Assembly (NCBI GenBank): GCA_016840035.1 | Contig: JAEOTC010000029.1 | Span: 1 to 57,016 of the forward strand | DNA from: Candidatus Hodarchaeota archaeon | Lineage (GTDB): Archaea; Asgardarchaeota; Heimdallarchaeia; Hodarchaeales; Hodarchaeaceae | Direction: 5' to 3' | Length of the DNA: 57,016 nt | Shown: positions 18,412 to 27,502 of the stretch, one piece after another | Layout of the letters: each line of letters begins with the position of its first letter | How positions within the stretch are numbered: the stretch's first letter is position 1 | Translations under genes and position numbers: made by a program | Notes under the pieces: model-generated | The model's input: only the letters and a program-made list of their open reading frames with translations | What the model was told of the DNA's origin: nothing | The model's database searches: none

Positions 18412-19299
18412 TCAGTCAAACTCCCTGATATTCTTTTGTAGGGTCAGTTTGCCTAATTTTTTAAAAATCTCCCCGTCTGGTAAATTATTATATGGAGGAA
18501 ATTTACCTTCTATTGGTGAGTCTCTGAAGCTTTTCCAGAGGGGATTCAATCCATAGAATCCATGTTGACGTACCCAGCTTACTTTCTCAAAATCAATTAT
18601 TTCTGTCAGAATTTTCTCTTTTGAATCAGCTTTTTGAAGGACACGGCCTTCTGGGTCTACAAAAATTGATTCTCCTCCTCCTTGAGGACAAACAGCGTTG
18701 ATATTCAGAAAGTAACATTGAAACATAATAGCATGAGCTTGTGGAAGAATAACCTCTGCTGGACGGTCGGAAGTGCATGTAAGTGATGGTTGAAGTATAA
18801 CTTCAGCTCCCATCCAAGTAAGAGTCCTGAAAATTTCAGGAAACCATAAATCGTAGCAGATTACTATCCCAATGCGGCCAATATCGGGGATATCAAAAGT
18901 AACAAATTCCTCTCCCCAATCAATTTTCTCATGAGGCATCCAAGGGAATATTTTTCGATATTTCGCAACAATTTTCCCATCTGGATTGAACACAATAGAG
19001 GTATTAAAAATCTTAGATCCATCTTTTTCCATAAAAGATCCAGGTAATATCCAACATTCAAGACTTTTGGCTAATTCGGAAATTTTATCGGTAGTATCAT
19101 TAGGAATAGGTAGTGCAGACGTTTTATATCCATCTAGACCGTAATGTTGGAGAAATAGTTCCCCAGTAAATATCAAATCAACCCAAGGATAACTTTTTTT
19201 TTGTATACGGGCAATCTTCATGAATTTCTTGAGATTATTATCTTCATTGACATAATCTTTTTCCAGCTGAAGTCCAGCAATACCTAATTTCCTTGACAA
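18412..19299 (-). CDS. Nitrilase-superfamily amidohydrolase
   Basis: A carbon-nitrogen hydrolase of 295 residues with the Glu-Lys-Cys triad: E47 (FTGELF), K116 (YRKIFPW) and C148 (VICYDLWFPE). Members include beta-ureidopropionase, N-carbamoyl-amino-acid hydrolase and omega-amidase. It sits 13 bp after a class III aminotransferase, and a (methyl)malonate-semialdehyde dehydrogenase is divergent to it, so N-carbamoyl-beta-alanine or a similar omega-amide is an attractive but unproven substrate. The start is TTG at 19299, with GGTGA 6 bp upstream. Confidence 0.86.
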   Translation of the reverse strand: MSRKLGIAGLQLEKDYVNEDNNLKKFMKIARIQKKSYPWVDLIFTGELFLQHYGLDGYKTSALPIPNDTTDKISELAKSLECWILPGSFMEKDGSKIFNTSIVFNPDGKIVAKYRKIFPWMPHEKIDWGEEFVTFDIPDIGRIGIVICYDLWFPEIFRTLTWMGAEVILQPSLTCTSDRPAEVILPQAHAIMFQCYFLNINAVCPQGGGESIFVDPEGRVLQKADSKEKILTEIIDFEKVSWVRQHGFYGLNPLWKSFRDSPIEGKFPPYNNLPDGEIFKKLGKLTLQKNIREFD

Positions 19300-19312
19300 A
19301 CTCTATCACCGG

Positions 19313-20608
19313 CTAGAGTTGTTTTAATATTTCTTCCATTTTTACTAGAACTGTACTGGCTTGTTGTTCTGTGATACATAGAGGTGGTTGTAATCGAAGA
19401 ACGTTGGTATGAATTCCACCCAAACCAATAATAATTCCATTCTTTAGTAATAATGAAACAGCTTCTTTAGCTTTTTTAACAGCCGGTTCTTTGGTAGATC
19501 TGTTTTTAACCAATTCTATACCAATCATCAAGCCTAATCCACGTACATCTCCGATGATGTCAAATTTCTGCTGATACTCTTTGAGTTGGGTTAAGAAGAA
19601 TTTGCCAACTTTTGCAGAATTTTCGATCAATCCTTCATCCTGAAGTAGATTGATGTTTTCTAATGCAACCGCACTACTAACGGGGTTACCACCGTACGTT
19701 GAAAAGAAATCTCCCGCTTCTACACAGTTTGCAATATCCGAATTAGCTATTACAGCACCTATAGGCATACCACCTCCTAATCCTTTTGCCATAGTGACCA
19801 GATCGGGTTTTAGATCCCAATGTTCGAAAGAAAACATTTTACCTGTTCGTCCAAACCCACTCTGTACCTCATCTGCAATGAATGGGATCTGATAATCAGC
19901 TAAGATCTTCTGTAACTTCTTATAGTAACCTGCAGGAGGTACGATAATGCCTCCTTCTCCTAAGACGGGTTCCATAATAAAAGCAGCAACATCTCCAGCA
20001 GTGTGTCGATTTATAGTATCCTCCACTCTTTCAGCAGTCTCTTCCGCACATTCTTCCTCAGAGAGCCGTGACCTATAACAATATGGAACCGGGGCGTGAA
20101 CAACCCCAGGTGTATTTGCATAGGATCCAAATCCCTTTTTATATTTAGCTTGCCCAGTTAAACTAAATGCAACACCTAATCTGCCATGAAAAGAACACTC
20201 AAGCGCAATTAATGCAGCTCCAGTCTTTCCCCTCGAAAACGCGTATTTTTTAACTAATTTAACAGCGTTATCAACGGCTTCAGTTCCACTGTTACATAGA
20301 TAGGTGTGCTGAAGATTCGCTGGTGTGATTTTAGCCAATTTTTCTACCAATAGCGTTTGGGGAACATTAAAGAAAACCCCAGAAGTGTGAACAAGCTTAG
20401 ACATTTGTTTAGTTGCAGCAGCTACTAATCTCTCTGGAGCATGTCCTGCATTAGTGACGGCTATGCCAGCAAAACAATCAATATACTCCTTACCCTCCAT
20501 ATCCTTAAGAACTGCACCTTTTCCTTCTGTTAATACGACTTCTTTCCGAGTATACCCCTGTAAATAGTATTGTTTATCTTTTTTAATAATCTCATCGGAT
20601 TTTACCAT
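19313..20608 (-). CDS. Class III PLP aminotransferase (GABA / beta-alanine type)
   Basis: A fold-type I aminotransferase of about 431 residues. The PLP lysine is in MAKGLGGGMPIGA, the phosphate-loop motif is NSGTEAVDNAVK, and FIADEVQSGFGRTG holds the ring-stacking Asp. Members move the amino group of omega-amino acids (GABA, beta-alanine, ornithine) to 2-oxoglutarate or pyruvate. The facing CoA-acylating semialdehyde dehydrogenase suggests beta-alanine or 3-aminoisobutyrate. The ATG at 20606-20608, preceded by AGGAGA, is clearly better than the TTG at 20647. It is the first gene of the minus-strand catabolic operon. Confidence 0.9.
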   Translation of the reverse strand: MVKSDEIIKKDKQYYLQGYTRKEVVLTEGKGAVLKDMEGKEYIDCFAGIAVTNAGHAPERLVAAATKQMSKLVHTSGVFFNVPQTLLVEKLAKITPANLQHTYLCNSGTEAVDNAVKLVKKYAFSRGKTGAALIALECSFHGRLGVAFSLTGQAKYKKGFGSYANTPGVVHAPVPYCYRSRLSEEECAEETAERVEDTINRHTAGDVAAFIMEPVLGEGGIIVPPAGYYKKLQKILADYQIPFIADEVQSGFGRTGKMFSFEHWDLKPDLVTMAKGLGGGMPIGAVIANSDIANCVEAGDFFSTYGGNPVSSAVALENINLLQDEGLIENSAKVGKFFLTQLKEYQQKFDIIGDVRGLGLMIGIELVKNRSTKEPAVKKAKEAVSLLLKNGIIIGLGGIHTNVLRLQPPLCITEQQASTVLVKMEEILKQL

Positions 20609-20682
20609 ACTTATATCTCCTAAGATATATTGATAATGGTTTTTCAAAGTTGATCAGAAATACCTAGATATTCTCTAAAAAA

Positions 20683-20695
20683 ACTTTTATATTTT
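20683..20695. promoter_or_regulatory. Shared bidirectional TATA-like element
   Basis: ACTTTTATATTTT reads as a TATA box on both strands (reverse: AAAATATAAAAGT). It lies between the aminotransferase and dehydrogenase starts. Initiation about 25 bp away on each side would give leaders of roughly 40 nt (plus strand, ending in the AAGGAG before the TTG start) and 55 nt (minus strand). One box or two overlapping ones may thus drive both catabolic operons. Confidence 0.45.
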
Positions 20696-20758
20696 GCGTT
20701 TTTTCATAACAATACATTATCCACTTCATTTTTTCTTCAAAACTAAGGAGTAATACTC

Positions 20759-22243
20759 TTGACTAGACAAGTATTGGACATCATGAATGGGGAGGTTGTT
20801 ATTCCTCAGAATTATATAAATGGAAAATGGGTTACATCTGAGACTGAGATTTTTAAGGATGTTTTTAACCCTTCAAAAGATGAAATCATTGCAAAAACTC
20901 CAATGAGTACATCCAACGAAACTATCCAGTGTATTAAGGCAGCTAAAAAAGCTTTTGAGCGCTGGCGTCGAACTCCTGCTCAAACACGGATTAGGTATTT
21001 GTATAGGATTCGCGATTCATTTGAGGAGAATTTTGAAGAACTCTCCAAAATATTGACTATAGAACAAGGGAAGGTAATTGACGAATCACGGGGGGAGTAT
21101 AGACGTGCTATTGAAAATATTGAAATTGCTGCAAGTGTTCCCATTTTACAACAAGGATACAATATGGAAGACATTGCTTCGGGTATAGATGAAATGGTGA
21201 TTAAACAACCACTAGGAGTATTCTTTTGTGTTGCTCCTTTCAATTTTCCAGGAATGGTTCCATCTTGGTTCTGGCCATATGCCATTGCAACTGGAAATAC
21301 GTATATAGTTAAACCCTCTGAGCAAGTTCCCTTAAGTATGACAAGACAATTTGAATTAATTGAAGAAGCAGGACTTCCTAGAGGAGTACTCAATATGATG
21401 CATGGGGGTGCGGAGGTTGTGAATACCTTAATAGAAAGTCCTGATACGATTGGTATGTCTTTTGTAGGATCCACTAGTGTAGGCGAACTTCTTTATAAGA
21501 AGTGTGGAGAGTTCAAAAAACGTGCTCAGGTTCAAGGAGGAGCAAAGAACTTTATTACTGTTATGCCCGATGTAGATATCAAACGAACCATTCCAAATCT
21601 CATGACATCTTTTTATGGATGTACAGGACAACGATGTTTGAGTGGAGCTGTGTTACTAGCTGTAGGGGACGTTTATGAACCCCTCAAGATAGCTGTAGTT
21701 GATGCTGCGAAGAAACTAACAGTTGGATATGGACTCGATGAAACAAACCAAATGGGTCCTTTAGCATCAAGAAATGGGTATGATAAAGTTTTAGGATATA
21801 TTCAATCAGGAACCGATGAAGGTGGGGATTTGATTTTAGATGGAAGAGATTTAAAGATACCCGATTATCCTAATGGTTATTTTATTGGGCCGACCATCTT
21901 TGATAAAGTTAATCCAGATATGACAATTGCTCGTGAAGAGATTTTTGGTCCTGTAATGTCTATTATCCCTGTCCAAGATCTTGATGAGGCTATCGACATC
22001 ATTCATAATAATCCTTACGGGAATGCATCCTCCTTGTTTACTTCTAGTGGTAAAACAGCAAGAGAGTACCAATATCGTGTTAATGCGGGAAATATAGGTA
22101 TTAACGTTGGGATAGCTGCACCTATCGCTTCGTTTCCGTTTTCTGGAATGAAAGATTCTTTTTTGGGGGATCTTCATGGCCAAGGACGTGACTCAATAAA
22201 TTTCTTCACAGAGAATAAAGTGGTTATAACTCGGTGGTTTTGA
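20759..22243 (+). CDS. mmsA: CoA-acylating (methyl)malonate-semialdehyde dehydrogenase
   Basis: An aldehyde dehydrogenase of 494 residues. The catalytic C293 is in GCTGQRCLSG. GGAKNFITVMPD replaces the ELGGKSP region of ordinary ALDHs, a mark of the MmsA branch, which lacks the usual general-base Glu and uses CoA instead of water. Products would be acetyl-CoA from malonate semialdehyde or propionyl-CoA from methylmalonate semialdehyde, with NADH and CO2. The start is TTG at 20759 with AAGGAG 9 bp upstream. It leads the plus-strand catabolic operon and faces the aminotransferase that could make its substrate. Confidence 0.9.
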   Translation: MTRQVLDIMNGEVVIPQNYINGKWVTSETEIFKDVFNPSKDEIIAKTPMSTSNETIQCIKAAKKAFERWRRTPAQTRIRYLYRIRDSFEENFEELSKILTIEQGKVIDESRGEYRRAIENIEIAASVPILQQGYNMEDIASGIDEMVIKQPLGVFFCVAPFNFPGMVPSWFWPYAIATGNTYIVKPSEQVPLSMTRQFELIEEAGLPRGVLNMMHGGAEVVNTLIESPDTIGMSFVGSTSVGELLYKKCGEFKKRAQVQGGAKNFITVMPDVDIKRTIPNLMTSFYGCTGQRCLSGAVLLAVGDVYEPLKIAVVDAAKKLTVGYGLDETNQMGPLASRNGYDKVLGYIQSGTDEGGDLILDGRDLKIPDYPNGYFIGPTIFDKVNPDMTIAREEIFGPVMSIIPVQDLDEAIDIIHNNPYGNASSLFTSSGKTAREYQYRVNAGNIGINVGIAAPIASFPFSGMKDSFLGDLHGQGRDSINFFTENKVVITRWF

Positions 22244-22264
22244 TTTTCCTGAGGTGATTTTGAC

Positions 22265-22696
22265 GTGGTACTCGCTACACTTGGAGCTGTATTAAATTTT
22301 GCTCTACAACTGGAAGAAAGAACCTCAAGTTGGTATGCTACGTTGCTAGAACACAGTAATGATGAAAATGTTCAAGAAATAAGTGAAAGATTAAGAAAGT
22401 TAAGTAATGGACGGATTATAGTTCTTAAGCGATTACGGAGTGAAAATGTGACTGAAATGATTCTAGAACCTATCTATGGATTAGATAGTGCAAACTATAC
22501 TATTCCTGAAAATCAGATTGATGATATTTCTAACCCCCTTTTTAAGGTAACAGCCGAAGGGATTGAGCTCTGTTTGAAGTCATTTTATAAAGCAGCAGCC
22601 AAAAAGATTGACTTCCTTAGTGAGGTTGCCTATGCATTTGAAGATCTTGCTGACGAGGTATCGGAAAATATCGAATCTATCCAATTGTTGCAATGA
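22265..22696 (+). CDS. Small helical protein, possibly ferritin-like
   Basis: 143 residues, nearly all helical by inspection. The opening (GAVLNFALQLEERTSSWYATLL) resembles the first helix of rubrerythrin/ferritin-like proteins, with an E-E pair where an iron ligand would sit. A full set of E-xx-H ligands is not evident, so it may be a metal-free relative. GTG start at 22265 behind a GAGGTGA SD; 21 bp after the dehydrogenase and just ahead of the LLM oxidoreductase, so it is probably co-expressed with them. The function is unknown. Confidence 0.6.
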   Translation: MVLATLGAVLNFALQLEERTSSWYATLLEHSNDENVQEISERLRKLSNGRIIVLKRLRSENVTEMILEPIYGLDSANYTIPENQIDDISNPLFKVTAEGIELCLKSFYKAAAKKIDFLSEVAYAFEDLADEVSENIESIQLLQ

Positions 22697-22717
22697 ACTT
22701 TGAAGGATGTTAATCAA

Positions 22718-23653
22718 ATGAAACTTGGATGTTATATGCCTACATTTGGTGGATGGATTGGTAATGTTGGTGTAGAAGAACCTGAAATTTCTTATAGTAA
22801 TGTGAAATCTTCAGCTATTCTTGCAGAAAGTGTAGGTCTTGATTCCATATGGGTTGCTGATCATCTTCTTAATCCATTAAAAGGAGAACATGAGAAGTGT
22901 CTTGAAGCGTGGACTATTCTAACTGCATTAGGAGTACTTACACAGCGTGTAAAAATCGCTCATACAACCTTGTGTCAGGGATTTAGATATCCAGCTGTTT
23001 TAGCTAAAATGGCCACTACATTGATGGAAATATCTAAGGATCGTTTTATCCTTTCCATTGGCGCAGGTTGGTATAAACGAGAGTTTGAGTCATATGGTAT
23101 TCCTTGGTATGAACATGATGAACGAGTCGCTCAAACTGAAGAACAGCTTCAGATAATCAAGTCCCTTTGGACAAAAGAAAAGACAGATTTCGAGGGAGAT
23201 TATTATTCCATTAAGGAAGGGCGTCTCTATCCAAAACCAGGTGAGATCCCTCAAATTTGGTATGGAGGTGAGTCAGAAGCATCAAAACGGCTAGTAATTA
23301 GAAATGCTGATGTATGGCTAATGTATGATTCTTCACCAGCCAATGTTCGTAAAAAGATAAAAGAAATTCTCCCTCAACTCAAGAAAAAGAAACTAAAATA
23401 TGCTGTTTCTACACATATCGTTCCTGGTGACACGGATAAGACTGCTTTTCAAAGATTAGAATGGCTTACCCAAGGTAATGTTGAAGCCAAGGATCGAATC
23501 TCGAGATTAGGGATTGTTGGTTCTCCTCAAACTATCAAAGAAAAACTGCTGGAATATGCAGATACAGGCCTCGATCACTTATTGCTTAAATTCAGTAATA
23601 CTACTGAAGATCTTTCATTTTTAAGAGATATGCTATCCAAATGGGAGTCGTAA
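22718..23653 (+). CDS. LLM-class (F420- or flavin-dependent) oxidoreductase
   Basis: A luciferase-like TIM-barrel oxidoreductase of about 312 residues. Family features are MKLGCYMPTFGGW at the start, DSIWVADHLLNP, the GAGWYKREFESYGIP segment around the cofactor, and IWYGGESEASKRLV late in the chain. In archaea these enzymes commonly use F420; monooxygenases such as RutA and SfnG are relatives. The ATG at 22718 with GAAGG upstream is preferred to a TTG at 22700, because homologues begin at MKLG. Within the operon it may oxidise or open a substrate before the hydrolases act; this is inference. Confidence 0.87.
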   Translation: MKLGCYMPTFGGWIGNVGVEEPEISYSNVKSSAILAESVGLDSIWVADHLLNPLKGEHEKCLEAWTILTALGVLTQRVKIAHTTLCQGFRYPAVLAKMATTLMEISKDRFILSIGAGWYKREFESYGIPWYEHDERVAQTEEQLQIIKSLWTKEKTDFEGDYYSIKEGRLYPKPGEIPQIWYGGESEASKRLVIRNADVWLMYDSSPANVRKKIKEILPQLKKKKLKYAVSTHIVPGDTDKTAFQRLEWLTQGNVEAKDRISRLGIVGSPQTIKEKLLEYADTGLDHLLLKFSNTTEDLSFLRDMLSKWES

Positions 23654-23657
23654 ATAT

Positions 23658-25262
23658 ATGTATCCAGATTTGATTTTATATAATGGAAAAATAATTAGTT
23701 TGGATAAGGAAAATTCCATCGTGGAGGCTGTTGCCATAAAATTCGGCTATATCGTCAAAGTAGGAACAAATGATGATATTTTAAATACAGAGGGATCATT
23801 AACACAAAAAATAGATCTCAAGGGGAAAACCCTTATTCCAGGACTCATTGATTCTCATTCTCATATGATTGCTTCTGGAATAGCTAGATTAATTTATGTT
23901 GATTTGAGTGAAGAAGCGGGAGTAAGGAGTATAAAGGATCTCCAGGAAAAATTAGGGGAAAGAGTGAATGAGACTCCAGAGGGAGAGTGGATTTTTGGAT
24001 ATCAAGAAGACGATGCTAAGCTGATAGAAAAACGACACCCTACTAGACAAGAACTAGATACAATTTCAACCAAACATCCAATTCTCATCACTACAGTAGG
24101 AGGACATTTTTGGATCGCAAATACGAAAGCATTCGACTCGGGAAACGTAACCAAAGATACACCTGATCCTGTAGGAGGAAAATTCGATCGTGATTCTCAA
24201 ACAGGAGAATTAACAGGTGGTTTTCACGAAAAAGCACTCAATTTAATTCGTAATTCAGAGGATCCTCCCTACTCTCGAGAATTAGCTCAAAAAGGTGCTT
24301 TTCAGATCTTACAGGAATGTGCTGCTTTAGGATTGACAACTATCTATGATACAGTTGAAGCTTCTCACATTAGAGCAGTTTTAGATCTTAAGAATCAAGG
24401 TACTCTCCCAATTAGAGTAAGAATGGATGCTAATATTGAATTAATTACTAATTTAGATGAAGTGGGGATATATCGAGGATTTGGAGATGATTGGCTTAGG
24501 CTTTGTGGTCTTAAATATTTTTTCGATGGTGCTATCTCAGCTAGAACCGCTGCAGTATCAGAACCGTATCTCAATAAGCCTAATTTTTTTGGTGTAATGG
24601 CTACGACAAGGGAAATTGCCCAGAAGATTCTAGAAGCAGCGTATCAGAAAGGATATCGAATCTCAGCCCATGCAAATGGTGATCGTGCAATCGATCTTTT
24701 TCTCGATATAATGGAAGAACTTCAAGGAAAATATCCGAGGGATGATCCTCGGAATCGAGATATTCATTGTACAGTTGTGAACCCAAGAATTATATCCAGA
24801 ATCAAAAAACTGGGTATACTTCCAACAATATTTGGCCCCTATCCATACTATCATGGAGATAAACTCATTCCTGCATTCGGCGAAAAACGATTGGAATGGA
24901 TGTTTGCTGCTAGGTCTTTTCTTGACTCAAACATTATTCTTAGTGCTCATTCTGACCATCCATGTGCCCCGAATTCTCCACTAATGGCAATTCATTCTTT
25001 AGTAAATCGTAAAACTAAGATGGGAAAAAATATTGGCAGTACACAAAAAATCTCCGTTCAAGAAGCATTGCGCTTATACACGATTAATGCTGCTTATCAC
25101 TCCTTCGATGAGGAGAAGTTAGGGACGATTGAAGAAGGTAAGTTGGCAGATTTTGTGCTTTTGGGGGAAGATATATTACATATAGATGAATCAAAAATTA
25201 AGGATATTCCAATAGAAATGACATTCGTCGGTGGTAAGATCGTCTATCAGAAATTAAATTAA
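23658..25262 (+). CDS. YtcJ-like metal-dependent amidohydrolase
   Basis: An amidohydrolase-family-3 protein of 534 residues. The N-terminal composite-sandwich segment begins DLILYNGKIISLD and continues to LIPGLIDSHSHM, the His-x-His metal pair. Later ligands are in ISAHANGDRAID and LSAHSDHPCAPNSPL. Relatives act on N-acyl amino acids or cyclic amides; most YtcJ proteins have no assigned substrate. It begins 4 bp after the LLM gene stop, so the two are tightly coupled. It is not a dihydropyrimidinase, whose carboxylated-lysine motif is absent. Confidence 0.88.
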   Translation: MYPDLILYNGKIISLDKENSIVEAVAIKFGYIVKVGTNDDILNTEGSLTQKIDLKGKTLIPGLIDSHSHMIASGIARLIYVDLSEEAGVRSIKDLQEKLGERVNETPEGEWIFGYQEDDAKLIEKRHPTRQELDTISTKHPILITTVGGHFWIANTKAFDSGNVTKDTPDPVGGKFDRDSQTGELTGGFHEKALNLIRNSEDPPYSRELAQKGAFQILQECAALGLTTIYDTVEASHIRAVLDLKNQGTLPIRVRMDANIELITNLDEVGIYRGFGDDWLRLCGLKYFFDGAISARTAAVSEPYLNKPNFFGVMATTREIAQKILEAAYQKGYRISAHANGDRAIDLFLDIMEELQGKYPRDDPRNRDIHCTVVNPRIISRIKKLGILPTIFGPYPYYHGDKLIPAFGEKRLEWMFAARSFLDSNIILSAHSDHPCAPNSPLMAIHSLVNRKTKMGKNIGSTQKISVQEALRLYTINAAYHSFDEEKLGTIEEGKLADFVLLGEDILHIDESKIKDIPIEMTFVGGKIVYQKLN

Positions 25263-25275
25263 CAGATGGTTGATT

Positions 25276-26241
25276 ATGAACATGACTAGTCAGATTAAAT
25301 CAAACGACAACACAAAAATAAATCCAAAAACCTCTTATCGAGAACCAATTTTAAAGTTTGACTTTCCTGGTGTAAGAATAGGGATAGGTGAATATGAGGA
25401 GGGGCCGACTGGATGTACAGTATTTCATTTTAAGAAAAGAGTTAAAATGGTTTCAGATATACGTGGTGGCGCACCTGGAGTGGTGGGAGCACATCTAAAT
25501 CAAGTTGATACCGTTACTTTTGCAGGTGGAAGTCTTCTTGGATATGAAGCGATTACAGGTGTGAATGCAGAAGTATTACAAGCTAATGATTATAAACTGG
25601 ATTGGGAATCAGTTCCTCTCGGAGCTGGAGCAATTATCTGGGACTTTCCAGGGCGTACTAATACTGTGTACCCTGATAAAGCCCTGGGTAGAGCCGCATT
25701 ACGTAGTGCGAAAGAAAACGTATTTCCGTTGGGAAATCAGGGAGCTGGTAAATCTGCTACAGTGGGAAAATTTTTGGATTTTTCTTATCATGAGCCTGGA
25801 GGACAAGGTGGAGCTTTTGCTCAATTTGGTGAAGTGAAAATTTTAGTATTTACTGTTGTCAATGCTCTAGGTTCTCTATACAATAGAAAAGGAGAAATTG
25901 TGCGAGGTCATTTTAATCAGAAGGAAGGCACTAGAATCGATGTTTCTGAAGCGATTAAGACATGGGCTAGATATAAGGACCAAACACAAAAAGGAAATAC
26001 AACTCTTACCTTAGCAATTACTAATCAAAAATTCCCGTCTCGATATGAATTTCAACAAGTATCTCGACAAATTCATGTCTCAATGGCGAGAGCAATTCAG
26101 CCTTTCCATCATCTAGATGATGGTGATGTATTTCTCCTGGCTAGCACCGAAGAGGTATTCGACAAACAGCTTACCTCGGGTGCTTTTGGTGTTTTAGCTG
26201 GAGAGCTTGCTTGGGATGCAATTTTGACATGTTTTGAATGA
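25276..26241 (+). CDS. P1-family self-cleaving hydrolase, NylC-like (Thr nucleophile)
   Basis: A member of the S58/P1 (DmpA) superfamily of about 321 residues. It shows the family blocks GVRIGIGE, GGAPGVVGAHLNQV, FAGGSLLGYEA and AALRSAKEN. Autocleavage in nylon-oligomer hydrolase NylC occurs at Asn-Thr; here GNTTLTLAITN provides the same Asn-Thr pair near residue 241. The likely reaction is hydrolysis of amide bonds next to omega- or beta-amino acids. ATG 25276 or 25282 is the start, 13-19 bp after the amidohydrolase. It ends the plus-strand catabolic operon. Confidence 0.83.
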   Translation: MNMTSQIKSNDNTKINPKTSYREPILKFDFPGVRIGIGEYEEGPTGCTVFHFKKRVKMVSDIRGGAPGVVGAHLNQVDTVTFAGGSLLGYEAITGVNAEVLQANDYKLDWESVPLGAGAIIWDFPGRTNTVYPDKALGRAALRSAKENVFPLGNQGAGKSATVGKFLDFSYHEPGGQGGAFAQFGEVKILVFTVVNALGSLYNRKGEIVRGHFNQKEGTRIDVSEAIKTWARYKDQTQKGNTTLTLAITNQKFPSRYEFQQVSRQIHVSMARAIQPFHHLDDGDVFLLASTEEVFDKQLTSGAFGVLAGELAWDAILTCFE

Positions 26242-26334
26242 ATAAAGTATAATTGGTCAATGAAAAGAAAATAAGTAAAGAATGAATTTGTATAACTGTT
26301 TGAATGTATGTTATGTGTTAAAGGAGTATTTAAG

Positions 26335-27483
26335 ATGAAATTTGATAAGATTATGATCATTGGACTTGTGGTTTTACTGCTTTCACCTGTTGCTATATTA
26401 CTTTCAATCAATGAGCATTTTGTACTCGAAAACCAGTACTCAATAACTGACTATCGATCTAGAGGAATTGTTGTTGAAAATGGAGTTGCTTACATTGCAG
26501 GTGATAATGTACTAGAAGCCGTCAGTATAGATGATCCTAATTTTATGTTCCAATTCGGTAAAATAGAAACGCAAGGAGATATTGTTGGTCTCTTCAAATC
26601 GGGAAATTTGGTGTACTTACCCTATGAAACTGGTGGATTTACAATTATTGATGTTACCAATGTTCTAAATCTTATTTCTGTTGGAAATTACTCTAGCAGT
26701 TCAACAATCTGGGATATCTTCGTTTCTGGAACTAAAGCTTATTTACCTGTTGCAGATGCGGGTTTAGACATTGTGGATGTGACAAACCCAAGTAATATTT
26801 CATTGGTGGGTAGCTATCATGATGGGTCGAACGGTACAGATAGAATATTCGTCGAAGGATCCATTGCATATTTAGGGGAAGCTTCTAATGGACTCAAAAT
26901 CATAGATATTTCTAATTCCTCGAATCCTCAACTCCTAGGACAGTATGATAAAAATATTCGTGATATCTTTGTAAAAGACAATATTGCGTATCTAGCTTTA
27001 ACTGATGGTCTTGAATTCTCAGGTGTAGAAATTGTTGACATGGAGGATCCTACAGATCCAAAACTACTGTCAAGAATAGAAATACCAACGTATGACATAT
27101 TTGTAAAGAATGAATTTGTTTACATACCAGTAAAGTATGAACAGCTTGTGGTTTACGATATTAGTAAGTTAGAGTCGCCTCGTAGAGTTGGACAATATCC
27201 TTTTCCCTCAAAATATCCAGTATCGCGTGGAAACATAGTTTTTAGCCTTGAGAATCGTATTTACTTATGTACTCAAAATCTAAATATCATCAATCAAGAA
27301 CTGACAAAACTTGATCTTAGTGATAACGGGATAAGGACAACCATTTTGGTGGCTTTTCTCGGTGTAATTGTTATACTAATTAGTCTTTATCGTGATCGTT
27401 CAGAGAAGAATAGCATTGATTATTATCTAAAACTCTATAAGGCGAAAAAAGCAAAATTAAAACATCAGGATAATATTCAGTAA
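26335..27483 (+). CDS. LVIVD-repeat beta-propeller membrane protein
   Basis: A membrane-anchored extracellular propeller. After an N-terminal signal/anchor helix come at least five degenerate LVIVD-type repeats, each with I-x-D-h-[ST/ED]-x2-x2-P/N and then hh-G/S-x-Y (for example LDIVDVTNPSNISLVGSY and LKIIDISNSSNPQLLGQY). A C-terminal helix (TILVAFLGVIVILISLY) and a basic tail of about 30 residues follow. AAAGGAG 8 bp before the ATG at 26335 fixes the start over an ATG 27 bp earlier. Such repeats occur in surface proteins of archaea and bacteria. The function is unknown; surface sensing or binding is possible. Confidence 0.82.
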   Translation: MKFDKIMIIGLVVLLLSPVAILLSINEHFVLENQYSITDYRSRGIVVENGVAYIAGDNVLEAVSIDDPNFMFQFGKIETQGDIVGLFKSGNLVYLPYETGGFTIIDVTNVLNLISVGNYSSSSTIWDIFVSGTKAYLPVADAGLDIVDVTNPSNISLVGSYHDGSNGTDRIFVEGSIAYLGEASNGLKIIDISNSSNPQLLGQYDKNIRDIFVKDNIAYLALTDGLEFSGVEIVDMEDPTDPKLLSRIEIPTYDIFVKNEFVYIPVKYEQLVVYDISKLESPRRVGQYPFPSKYPVSRGNIVFSLENRIYLCTQNLNIINQELTKLDLSDNGIRTTILVAFLGVIVILISLYRDRSEKNSIDYYLKLYKAKKAKLKHQDNIQ

Positions 27484-27502
27484 TATGACAATTATCTTAT
27501 CG

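Noticed and set aside
23658..25262. Dihydropyrimidinase for a complete pyrimidine pathway
   Set aside because: Motifs are those of the YtcJ-like amidohydrolase family 3; no carboxylated-lysine motif seen.
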